10,530 bases of DNA from an uncultured Eubacteriales bacterium (lineage in GTDB: Bacteria; Bacillota; Clostridia; Oscillospirales; Oscillospiraceae): assembly GCA_949744025.1 (NCBI GenBank), contig CATJWA010000360.1, forward strand, positions 1-10,530, written 5' to 3'. The translations under genes and the position numbers were made by a program. Positions 1 to 6,440 of the stretch are shown here, one piece after another; position 1 is the stretch's first letter, and every line of letters starts with the position of its first letter. The notes under the pieces were generated by a model. The model was given only the letters and a program-made list of their open reading frames with translations. It ran no database searches and was not told the origin of the DNA.

Positions 1-501
1 AGCCACACGGGTACGCGCGTACTTGTTGGGGTGTCCGATTCGGAGCTGGGCGTGGACGTTGAGCGGCGGCGCGAGGTGCGCGCGGGGCTGGCTGAGCGCG
101 TGATGTCCGCGGCGGAGCGCCAGGAGTTTGAGTTTTTTGAGCTGTGGACGCTGCGCGAGGCGGTTTTCAAACTGACGGGCAGGGGCGCGCTTACGATTTC
201 CGGACCCCCCACGCCCCAGACGGCGCGCACCGCGTATTCAAGCAGACGGTACGCCGCGGCGGAAACCTGCTTTTTGTTTTCACAGAAAGCGCCGACATCG
301 GCGGTGAAAAGACGCAAGGCGCAGCCCCCCAGGCTTTCAGATTCATCCGCGGGACCGGACTCGCGGCCCACGGAAACACTTTTAAAAATCATAGCACAGT
401 TTGGAATATTTGACTACCATTTTCTTAAAAGCTGTGGTAAGATAGAATATCGAAAAAGAGGCAAATACGCTGTTGCCCCCTTTTTGGAGGACATATCATG
501 A
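1..501 (+). CDS. Sfp-type 4'-phosphopantetheinyl transferase, 3' part
   Basis: The start lies before the window. The visible frame begins with SHTG and reaches GVDVE at bases 49-63, the metal-binding motif of the Sfp/AcpT superfamily. A second motif, ELWTLREAVFKLTGRG around bases 136-185, matches the family's W-x-x-K/R-E-A-x-x-K signature, with W at 145, E at 157 and K at 169. A later RRYAAAETC stretch resembles the family's C-terminal R-x-Y-x5-C pattern, so this frame is favoured up to about base 340. Such enzymes transfer phosphopantetheine from CoA to a carrier-protein serine. Family members usually end near there, but this frame stays open about 50 more codons through AT-rich, promoter-like DNA. 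It stops at a TGA overlapping the next gene's ATG (ATGA). The tail may be a lost stop or a frameshift. Family assignment is fairly sure; the 3' end is not. Confidence 0.72.
   Translation, partial: SHTGTRVLVGVSDSELGVDVERRREVRAGLAERVMSAAERQEFEFFELWTLREAVFKLTGRGALTISGPPTPQTARTAYSSRRYAAAETCFLFSQKAPTSAVKRRKAQPPRLSDSSAGPDSRPTETLLKIIAQFGIFDYHFLKSCGKIEYRKRGKYAVAPFLEDIS
435..443 (+). promoter_or_regulatory. possible extended -10 promoter for the two-component operon
   Basis: TGGTAAGAT gives a TGN extended -10 with a TAAGAT hexamer, in a short AT-rich patch about 55 bases before the response regulator ATG. A TTGACT at 410-415 looks like a -35 box, but its 22-base spacing is too long for normal sigma-A use. 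The patch lies inside the open tail of the preceding frame. This is a weak candidate. Confidence 0.3.
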
Positions 502-1184
502 AAAAAATCCTGGTGCTTGAGGATGAATCAAGCATCCGCAGCTTTGTTGTAATAAATCTCCGCCGCGCCGGCTTCGAGCCCATAGAGGCCGAGACCGGCG
601 AGCAGGCGCTTGAGCTGCTCGAGCAAAACCCTGACGTGAAGCTGGCCCTGCTGGACGTAATGCTCCCCGGGATAGACGGCTTTGAGGTCTGCCGGCGGAT
701 ACGCGCCTCGGGCAGCAGAATAGGCGTGATAATGCTCACGGCCAGAAGCCAGGAGATGGACAAAATAACGGGCCTGATGAACGGCGCGGACGATTATGTT
801 ACAAAGCCCTTTTCCCCCGCGGAGCTGACCGCGAGGATAGACGCGCTGTGCCGGCGCACCTGCGCGGACGAGGACGAGCCGGACACCGACGAGCTTGTCC
901 ACGGCCCCTTCCTGCTCAATACGCGCACGCGCACTCTTGAGAAAAACGGCGTGGGCATCCGCCTGACGCAGATTGAGTACTCGATAATGAGCCTTTTCAT
1001 GCGAAGCCCCGGCAAGGCTCTCGCCCGCGAGGATATTCTCGCCGCGGTCTGGGGCAGGGATTACGTCGGTGAGCTGAAGATTGTCGATGTAAACATCCGT
1101 CGTCTGAGAATAAAGATAGAGGACGACCCCACGGCGCCCGTGTATATAGTCACCAACTGGGGCTACGGGTACACTTTCAACTGA
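498..1184 (+). CDS. OmpR/PhoB-family response regulator
   Basis: This 228-residue protein is a two-component response regulator that binds DNA when phosphorylated by its partner kinase, very likely the one encoded next. The receiver domain covers about residues 1-118. It has acidic residues E8/D9, phosphoacceptor D53 in LLDVMLPGIDG, T81 and K103 in the VTKPF motif. A winged-helix output domain covers about 130-228, with the typical RLTQIEYSIMSLF segment, the VDVNIRRLRIKIE recognition helix and a YGYTFN C-terminal wing. Length is normal for the family. GGAGG at 486-490 lies 7 bases before the ATG, which supports the start. The ATG overlaps the upstream TGA. The kinase gene follows 64 bases later. 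The regulon cannot be told from sequence. Confidence 0.95.
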   Translation: MKKILVLEDESSIRSFVVINLRRAGFEPIEAETGEQALELLEQNPDVKLALLDVMLPGIDGFEVCRRIRASGSRIGVIMLTARSQEMDKITGLMNGADDYVTKPFSPAELTARIDALCRRTCADEDEPDTDELVHGPFLLNTRTRTLEKNGVGIRLTQIEYSIMSLFMRSPGKALAREDILAAVWGRDYVGELKIVDVNIRRLRIKIEDDPTAPVYIVTNWGYGYTFN

Positions 1185-1200
1185 GTGCCGCGCGCCCTGG

Positions 1201-1234
1201 CCGAAATCCCGCGGCGCTTTCGGGCTTTTCTTTT
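1201..1234 (+). terminator. weak hairpin with T-rich tail between regulator and kinase genes
   Basis: CCGAAA (1201-1206) pairs with TTTCGG (1218-1223) around an 11-base GC-rich loop, followed by GCTTTTCTTTT. The stem is only 6 bp, so it could at most reduce read-through into the kinase gene. The kinase ribosome site GGGGAGG (1235-1241) follows immediately. Confidence 0.3.
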
Positions 1235-1248
1235 GGGGAGGATAGCTG

Positions 1249-2298
1249 GTGGATAACAATTCTCAGTCCGCGCAGAAAAAGGGCGGTATTGTCCGGCGCT
1301 GGATAATAAGCTGCCTGCTGCCGTGCGCGGCGGTCATAATCGCCGCGGGCGCGGGGCTCTGCCTGTATCTGCGCTTTGCCTCGGAGGCGGCTTTTGTCAG
1401 TACGGTCCTGCTCGCAGCCTTAACCGCCGCCGTAATCATCGCAGTGCTTGTCATAACGCATCTGCGCTTTCTGCGCACAATAACGCAGCCGGTGCACTCG
1501 CTCACGGACATCTCCCAGCGCATCTCCGCCGGCAGCCTCGGCATACAGGCGGACAAGCCGCTCGACGACGAGATAGGCGGTCTGTTTGACAGCATAAACG
1601 AGCTGTCCGCGGCTCTTGCGCAGAGCGAGCGGCTGCAAACGGAGTTTATCTCCTCCGTCTCCCACGAGCTGCGCACGCCGCTGACCGCGATAACCGGCTG
1701 GAGCGAAACGCTCGAGTACGACGAAAACATACAGGGCGACTCCCGCCGCGGCGTCTCGATAATCTCGCGCGAGGCGGGCCGGCTGTCAAAAATGGTCGGC
1801 GAGCTGCTGGAGTTCACGCGCATACAGGGCGGGCGCTTCAAGCTGAACATGGAGCGCATGGACGTCGAGGCCGAGCTGGCCGACGCCGTGCTGACCTACA
1901 GCCAGCTTGCCCGTCAGGAGGGCATGGAGCTTGCCTACGCTCCGCCGGAGGAACCCGCGCCGCCCATCAACGGGGACCCCGAGCGGCTTAAGCAGGTTTT
2001 TCTGAACATAATCGACAACGCGGTCAAATACGGCCGCGGCGGAGAGAGGATACTCGTCGGCTTCACCTCCGACTCCGCCGGCGTTACGGTAACGGTCCGC
2101 GACTTCGGTCCCGGTATCCCTCCCGAGGAGCTGGGACATGTCAAGGAGAAATTCTACAAGGGCAGCTCGCGCGGGCGCGGCAGCGGCATTGGCCTCGCCG
2201 TGTGCGACGAGATTGTCAGCCGCCACCTCGGCGCGCTGAGCATCGAAAACGCCGATGGCGGCGGAGTGCTCGTAACCGTTAAGCTGCCCGCGGATTAA
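1249..2298 (+). CDS. membrane sensor histidine kinase (HAMP, HisKA, HATPase)
   Basis: This 349-residue protein is the likely partner of the preceding regulator. The GTG start is preceded by GGGGAGG 7 bases upstream. Two hydrophobic segments lie at about residues 18-41 and 49-72, leaving an outside loop of only about 7 residues. A HAMP linker follows at about 73-125. The HisKA dimerisation helix has H139 in SVSHELRTPL. The ATP-binding domain shows the N box with N257 (FLNIIDNAVKYG), the G1 box DFGPGI at 285-290, the F box KFYKG at 301-305 and the G2 box GSGIGLA at 311-317, so the kinase looks intact. With almost no extracellular part, the signal is probably sensed in or at the membrane, or through an accessory protein; this is inference. 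The signal itself is unknown. Confidence 0.94.
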   Translation: MDNNSQSAQKKGGIVRRWIISCLLPCAAVIIAAGAGLCLYLRFASEAAFVSTVLLAALTAAVIIAVLVITHLRFLRTITQPVHSLTDISQRISAGSLGIQADKPLDDEIGGLFDSINELSAALAQSERLQTEFISSVSHELRTPLTAITGWSETLEYDENIQGDSRRGVSIISREAGRLSKMVGELLEFTRIQGGRFKLNMERMDVEAELADAVLTYSQLARQEGMELAYAPPEEPAPPINGDPERLKQVFLNIIDNAVKYGRGGERILVGFTSDSAGVTVTVRDFGPGIPPEELGHVKEKFYKGSSRGRGSGIGLAVCDEIVSRHLGALSIENADGGGVLVTVKLPAD

Positions 2299-2335
2299 AA
2301 CGCGATATCGCAAAAAAGAAAGGTCATTTCCAACT

Positions 2336-3325
2336 ATGACAAAGGAGAAAAAAAACAGTTCGTTCAAAACCTCAATAGGCGGTCAGGCGCTTATTGAGGG
2401 CATACTAATGCGCGGCGTGGACCGTCAAGCCATCGTCTGCCGGCTGGCGGACGGCAGCCTTGAGACAAAGGTGGAGGAGCTTCATCTTATAAAGGAAAAG
2501 CACCCCTCGCTCGGCTGGCCGCTTATCCGCGGCGTGGTGAATTTTGTCGATTCCATGGCCAAGGGCATGAAGGCCCTGACCTGGTCGGCCGAGCTCATTC
2601 CCGAGGAGCAGCAGGAGCAGCCGTCGAAGCTGGATTTGTGGATTGAGAAAAAATTAGGCAGCGAGAAGGCCGAAAAGGCCGTCATCGCCATAGCCATGGT
2701 GCTTGGCATCTGTCTGGCAGTGGGGCTTTTCGTGCTGCTGCCGGCGTTTATCTTCGAGCTGCTTCCCAAGAGCATCGGACTTGTCACGCGCTGCATATTA
2801 GAGGGCCTGATAAGAATAGTCATCTTTCTCATTTACATGTACCTGTGCACTCGCCTGGACGATGTAAAGCGCATGTTTGCCTACCACGGCGCGGAGCACA
2901 AGACCATCTTCTGCTATGAGCACGGCCTGCCGCTGACGGTGGAGAACGTGAAAAAGCAGAGCCGCTTTCACCCCCGCTGCGGCACAAGCTTTTTGGTTGT
3001 GATAATGATAATCAGCATCTTCGTGGTGTCCTTCATGACCTGGGTGCTGTCGCTGATTCCCGCGGTAACGGCTCTTACGGGTCTTGCCGCGGCGCTGGTG
3101 CGCGTGCTGTCCAAGCTCATTCTGTTGCCGGTCATTGTAGGCATAACCTACGAGATAAACCGCTGGGTCGGCCGGCATGACAACGCCCTTTCCGCCGTTC
3201 TGGCATGGCCGGGCAAGCAGCTTCAGCACCTGACCACGAACGAGCCCGACGACGGCATGATGGAGTGCGCCATCGAGGCGCTCAGACTGGTTATTCCGGA
3301 GCAGGAGGGCGCGGACACCTGGTAA
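2336..3325 (+). CDS. DUF1385 (YqhQ-type) membrane protein
   Basis: This 329-residue protein matches the DUF1385 family, which includes Bacillus YqhQ and has no established biochemical role. Visible family motifs are SIGGQALIEGILMRG at about 13-27, YHGAEHKT at 183-190, HPRCGTSF at 212-219 and TNEPDDGMMECAIEAL near 301-316. Hydrophobic segments at about 115-140, 152-172, 218-242 and 245-273 suggest an integral membrane protein. The conserved H, E and C residues between membrane segments could bind metal, but that is speculation. The ATG has only a modest GAAAGG 12 bases upstream. The start is still favoured because the conserved domain begins 12 residues later and no better upstream start is seen. 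prmC follows after 35 bases, a pairing common in Clostridia. Confidence 0.9.
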   Translation: MTKEKKNSSFKTSIGGQALIEGILMRGVDRQAIVCRLADGSLETKVEELHLIKEKHPSLGWPLIRGVVNFVDSMAKGMKALTWSAELIPEEQQEQPSKLDLWIEKKLGSEKAEKAVIAIAMVLGICLAVGLFVLLPAFIFELLPKSIGLVTRCILEGLIRIVIFLIYMYLCTRLDDVKRMFAYHGAEHKTIFCYEHGLPLTVENVKKQSRFHPRCGTSFLVVIMIISIFVVSFMTWVLSLIPAVTALTGLAAALVRVLSKLILLPVIVGITYEINRWVGRHDNALSAVLAWPGKQLQHLTTNEPDDGMMECAIEALRLVIPEQEGADTW

Positions 3326-3360
3326 AGAAAAAACCGTTGATGTCGGCGGGAGGATGAAAA

Positions 3361-4218
3361 ATGGCAAAGACCTACAGCCAACTTTATATAGATATTCGCC
3401 GCCGGCTGCGGGACGCGGGAATTGAGGCTTACGGCCTTGAGGCCCGTCTTATGGTTGCGCACGCGGCGGACAAAACCCCTGCGAAGCTTTTGCAGGACCT
3501 GTCGCTGTACACCTCCGACAGGGTCTCCGAGCTGGCCGAGAGCTTTCTGGAGCGCCGTCTTGCCGGCGAGCCGGTGGCCTATATAACCGAGAGCTGGGAG
3601 TTTTACGGTCTGCCGATGGAGATTACGCGCGACGTGCTCATCCCCCGCGCGGACACGGAGGTGCTTGTTGACACCGCGCTGAGTCTTCTGCGCGGCCGGA
3701 AAAATGACGCGCGCGTGCTCGACCTGTGCACGGGCAGCGGCTGCATCGGCTGCGCGATAGCCCACGAGCTGCCTGCCTCGCGCGCGGTGCTTATTGACAA
3801 CAGCGCCGAGGCCGTGCGCCTTGCAAAGCGCAACGCCGCGCTCAACGGTCTGGACGACCGCGTGCTGTGCGTCGAGGCGGACATAACCGAGCAGCCCCCG
3901 ATTCGTCTCGGCAGCTTTGACATGATTGTGTGCAACCCCCCGTATATCCGCACGGACGAGATACCGTCTCTGGACATATCCGTGCGGGATTATGAGCCCG
4001 TCTGGGCGCTGGACGGCGGGAGCGACGGGCTGGATTTTTACCGCGCCGTGCTCAAGCGCTGGAAGGACCTGCTGCGCACGGCCTCCCACCTTATTTTCGA
4101 GGTCGGCGAAACTCAGGCGGACGAGGTGGTCAAGCTCATGCGCCTTGCCGGCTTCAAGGGCATGGAAAAAGTACCCGACACCGCGGGAATTGAGCGCGTT
4201 GTTTTCGGAAGAATATAA
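3361..4218 (+). CDS. prmC: peptide chain release factor N5-glutamine methyltransferase
   Basis: PrmC (HemK) methylates the glutamine of the GGQ motif in release factors RF1 and RF2, using S-adenosylmethionine, which improves termination. The 285-residue length is typical. The N-terminal helical domain carries PVAYITESWEFYG near residues 71-83. LIPRADTEVLV at about 93-103 precedes the methyltransferase fold. The SAM-binding motif I is VLDLCTGSGCIG (119-130), and the catalytic NPPY is at 192-195. GGGAGG at 3348-3353 lies 7 bases before the ATG. In many Firmicutes its substrate gene prfA is next door; here recA follows after 24 bases instead. Co-transcription with DUF1385 upstream and recA downstream is likely from the short gaps. 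Confidence 0.95.
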   Translation: MAKTYSQLYIDIRRRLRDAGIEAYGLEARLMVAHAADKTPAKLLQDLSLYTSDRVSELAESFLERRLAGEPVAYITESWEFYGLPMEITRDVLIPRADTEVLVDTALSLLRGRKNDARVLDLCTGSGCIGCAIAHELPASRAVLIDNSAEAVRLAKRNAALNGLDDRVLCVEADITEQPPIRLGSFDMIVCNPPYIRTDEIPSLDISVRDYEPVWALDGGSDGLDFYRAVLKRWKDLLRTASHLIFEVGETQADEVVKLMRLAGFKGMEKVPDTAGIERVVFGRI

Positions 4219-4242
4219 AACAGGAAATATAAGAGGTGCAAA

Positions 4243-5343
4243 ATGGCGGAAAAGAAAAAGGCTCCGATAACCCAGCACGGGCAGGCGGAGGACAAGAAAA
4301 AGGCTCTGGAAACCGCGCTGGCGCAGATAGAGAAGAATTACGGCAAGGGCGCTATCATGCGCCTGGGCGACGACATACCCGTGAACGTGGCCGCGGTGTC
4401 CACCGGCTCGCTGTCGCTGGACCTGGCCCTCGGCATAGGCGGCGTTCCGCGCGGGAGAATCGTGGAGATATACGGCCCCGAGTCCTCGGGCAAAACCACG
4501 CTGGCGCTGCACATTCTCGCCTCTGCCCAGAAGGAGGGCGGCGAGGTCGCGTTTATCGACGTTGAGCACGCGCTCGAGCCGGCCTATGCCCGCGCCCTCG
4601 GCGTGGATATAGACAATCTGCTCATATCCCAGCCGGACACCGGCGAACAGGCGCTGGACATAACCGAGTCGCTTGTGCGCTCCGGCGCCATCGACGTGGT
4701 GGTGGTGGACTCCGTCGCCGCACTGCTGCCCCGCAGCGAGCTTGAGGGCGAAATGGGCGACTCCTCTGTCGGCGTGGTCGCCCGGCTCATGAGCCAGGCC
4801 CTGCGCAAGCTTGCCGGCACTATATCGAAAACCAACTGCATAGTCGTGTTCATAAACCAGCTCCGCGAGAAGATAGGCGTGATGTACGGCAGCCCCGAAA
4901 CCACGCCCGGCGGCCGCGCGCTGAAATACTTTGCCTCCGTGCGCATAGACGTGCGCCGTGTGGAAACTCTCAAGGTCAACGGCGAGATGATAGGCAACCG
5001 CACCAAGGCAAAGGTTATCAAAAACAAGGTCGCCCCTCCCTTTAAGGAGGCGGAGTTTGACATTATCTACGGCGAGGGTATAAGCAAGGTCGGCGAAATT
5101 GTGGACTTGGGCGTAAAGCTGGAGCTGATAGATAAAGCCGGCGCGTGGTTCACCGTGGGCGAGCAGCGGGTTCAGGGCCGCGACAGCGTCAAGGAATATC
5201 TCAAGGCCAACCCCGAGGTCTGCGCCGGCATAGAGCAGCAGATACGTGAAAACGCCTACAAGCTCCTGACCCCCCAGGCCCGCAAGGCCGCCCAGGCCGC
5301 CGGGAGGGCTATCGACATCAGCGCCGACGAGTTTGAAGGGTAA
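4243..5343 (+). CDS. recA: recombinase RecA
   Basis: RecA forms ATP-dependent filaments on single-stranded DNA, drives strand exchange and triggers LexA self-cleavage. The 366-residue length is normal. Residues 1-35 form the oligomerisation helix region. Walker A GPESSGKTT is at 78-86, the catalytic glutamate is E109 in FIDVEHALEP, and Walker B is VVVVDS (152-157). Loop L1 reads EGEMGDSSVGVVARL, where many homologues have H or F and LQ at the variable positions. Loop L2 follows FINQLREKIG and has TPGGRAL. The acidic C-terminal tail is short (SADEFEG). AGAGGT precedes the ATG. Only 24 bases separate it from prmC, with no promoter and no GAAC-N4-GTTC operator visible there, so it is probably read from upstream. 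A long hairpin starts 6 bases after the stop. Confidence 0.98.
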   Translation: MAEKKKAPITQHGQAEDKKKALETALAQIEKNYGKGAIMRLGDDIPVNVAAVSTGSLSLDLALGIGGVPRGRIVEIYGPESSGKTTLALHILASAQKEGGEVAFIDVEHALEPAYARALGVDIDNLLISQPDTGEQALDITESLVRSGAIDVVVVDSVAALLPRSELEGEMGDSSVGVVARLMSQALRKLAGTISKTNCIVVFINQLREKIGVMYGSPETTPGGRALKYFASVRIDVRRVETLKVNGEMIGNRTKAKVIKNKVAPPFKEAEFDIIYGEGISKVGEIVDLGVKLELIDKAGAWFTVGEQRVQGRDSVKEYLKANPEVCAGIEQQIRENAYKLLTPQARKAAQAAGRAIDISADEFEG

Positions 5344-5349
5344 AACAAG

Positions 5350-5384
5350 TCAAATGAGAGGCCGCTTCGCGGCCTCTCATTTGA
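5350..5384 (+). terminator. long perfect hairpin after recA (CAAATGAGAG module, copy A)
   Basis: TCAAATGAGAGGCCGC (5350-5365) pairs perfectly with its reverse complement at 5369-5384 around a TTC loop, a 16-bp stem beginning 6 bases after the recA stop. No T-run follows, so it may stabilise the 3' end or weakly terminate rather than act as a standard intrinsic terminator. A diverged copy is at 8478-8512 after pgsA. Confidence 0.75.
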
Positions 5385-5410
5385 GGGGGATTCGCTCCAT
5401 TCTACGCCTC

Positions 5411-5439
5411 GCCGTTTGCCGCCGGAGGCGGCAAACGGT
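5411..5439. repeat. TTTGCCGCC palindrome module (copy A)
   Basis: CCGTTTGCCGCC (5412-5423) pairs with GGCGGCAAACGG (5427-5438) around GGA, with a possible G-T pair outside. The core TTTGCCGCC/GGCGGCAAA recurs in the rimO-pgsA gap at 7803-7830 with different but self-complementary flanks. Confidence 0.7.
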
Positions 5440-5454
5440 TCGACCCTCATTCCG

Positions 5455-5540
5455 CGCAGAGTGTTTTTTGCGACGTACACGCCGCCGCAAAAAACGATTT
5501 GAAATTTATTCCGCCGCTGCGGCGGCGGAACTCTACGAGG
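5455..5540 (+). repeat. three-way-junction repeat, copy A (recA-recX gap)
   Basis: An outer stem pairs CGCAGAGT (5455-5462) with ACTCTACG (5530-5537), with one mismatch. It encloses a hairpin GTTTTTTGCG (5463-5472)/CGCAAAAAAC (5486-5495) and a second hairpin TTCCGCCGC (5509-5517)/GCGGCGGAA (5522-5530) closed by a TGCG loop. Compared with copies B and C, the tips of both hairpins differ in sequence but remain paired. The conserved trailing CGAGG ends 20 bases before the recX ATG. Its function is unknown. Confidence 0.75.
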
Positions 5541-5560
5541 TAAATTAATCGGAGAACGGC

Positions 5561-6175
5561 ATGACCATCACAGAGCTAAAACAGACCCACGGCGAGCGGT
5601 ATGTGCTCGTGCTCGACGACGGCAGCGTTGTCAAAACCACGCTGGCCGTCGTCACAGACTGCTCCCTGTACGCCGGGCGCGAGCTCAGCGCCGGGGAGCT
5701 GGACGAAATTACCAACGCGTCCCGCCTCGAGCGCGCGAAGCTGCGAGCCATGCGCATAATCTCCGCCCGACCCATGAGCTGCCGCGAGCTGTACGACCGG
5801 CTTGTGGAGAAGGGCGAGAGCGAGCGCGACGCGGCCGCCTGCGTGGAGTACCTGCTGGGCCTGCGCTTTCTCAACGACGCGGACTACGCGGCCATGACCG
5901 TCCGGCACTACGCCGCGCGCGGCTACGGCCGGCGGCGCATACGCGACGAGCTCTACCGCCGCAAGGTGCCGCGCGAGCTTTGGGACGAGGCTCTTGAGCA
6001 GCTTCCGGAGCAGGACGGCGAGCTTGACCGCCTGCTTGAAAAACGCCTGCGCGGCACTGACCCCGACGACCGCGCCGCCATACAAAAAGCCACCGCCGCC
6101 CTCGCCCGCCGCGGCTTCGGCTGGCAGGAAATAAAAGAAGCAATAGAACGCTGGCGCAGCGTCAACGAAGTCTAA
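5561..6175 (+). CDS. recX: RecA regulatory protein RecX
   Basis: RecX binds RecA filaments and modulates their growth and activity. The 204-residue protein has a variable N-terminus (about 1-50), which in low-identity Firmicutes RecX is often beta-rich. The helical RecX domain follows. Visible family features are SRLERAKLRAMRIISARPMSCREL (about 54-77, in parts), the LRFLNDADYA motif at 101-110, the basic GYGRRRIRDEL at 121-131 and LARRGFGWQEI at 181-191. GGAG at 5551-5554 lies 6 bases before the ATG. Being next to recA supports the call. A 217-base gap full of hairpins separates the two, unlike the close or overlapping recA-recX arrangement of many bacteria, so the two may be expressed at different levels. 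Confidence 0.92.
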   Translation: MTITELKQTHGERYVLVLDDGSVVKTTLAVVTDCSLYAGRELSAGELDEITNASRLERAKLRAMRIISARPMSCRELYDRLVEKGESERDAAACVEYLLGLRFLNDADYAAMTVRHYAARGYGRRRIRDELYRRKVPRELWDEALEQLPEQDGELDRLLEKRLRGTDPDDRAAIQKATAALARRGFGWQEIKEAIERWRSVNEV

Positions 6176-6181
6176 CCCCCG

Positions 6182-6372
6182 CGATGCCGCAAAGCATCGA
6201 GCCTGAAGTCCCCCGTGTCCCCTGGGGGAATCCAAACGGGGGCCGCAGCCCCCTTTGGCCGTCGCGGAGGGAGGAGTCCAGGGGAGGGGACCCCTTCGGA
6301 AGGGTCCCCTCCCCTGGTGTGCTTTTGCTTACTTTTCCCACAAGGGAAAAGTAAGTCGCTCCCGCAGGAGCG
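6182..6372. repeat. train of up to six hairpins in the recX-rimO gap
   Basis: The 265-base gap holds successive inverted repeats. They are CGATGC 6182-6187/6194-6199; TCCCCC 6209-6214/GGGGGA 6224-6229; CCAAA-C-GGGGGC 6232-6243 with 6248-6258 (one bulged C, CGCA loop); CCAGGGGAGGGGACCC 6278-6293 with a perfect 16-bp partner at 6302-6317; CTTACTTTTCCC 6328-6339/6344-6355 (12 bp, ACAA loop); and CGCTCC 6357-6362/6367-6372 (CGCA loop). No open frame here looks like a gene. None of these stems matches the three-way-junction repeat, so this is a separate mosaic. The 16-bp stem followed by TGTGCTTTTGCTT could partly terminate recX transcripts. Confidence 0.7.
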
Positions 6373-6440
6373 AAATACTCCCGCTCCAGCAATAATCAAA
6401 TCGTACAATCTCAACTAAAAACGCTAAAAAGGAAAAACAA

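Noticed and set aside
528..1259. 243-codon minus-strand open frame
   Set aside because: It is the antisense shadow of the response regulator and has no family motifs.
2302..2311. GCGATATCGC palindrome between the kinase and DUF1385 genes
   Set aside because: Ten bases long, single copy and without a known binding partner; could be chance.
1786..2367. 193-codon minus-strand open frame
   Set aside because: It is antisense to the histidine kinase ATPase domain, which carries intact N, G1, F and G2 boxes on the plus strand.
3223..4569. 448-codon open frame on the minus strand
   Set aside because: It lies antisense to prmC and recA, which have full family motifs; the translation shows no recognisable domain. 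Long antisense frames are expected in GC-rich genes.
5333..5548. 71-codon frame after recA
   Set aside because: It starts inside the recA 3' end and runs through palindromic repeats; no recognisable protein.
6404..6409. TACAAT as a -10 box for rimO
   Set aside because: No acceptable -35 hexamer lies at the right distance and there is no TG extension.
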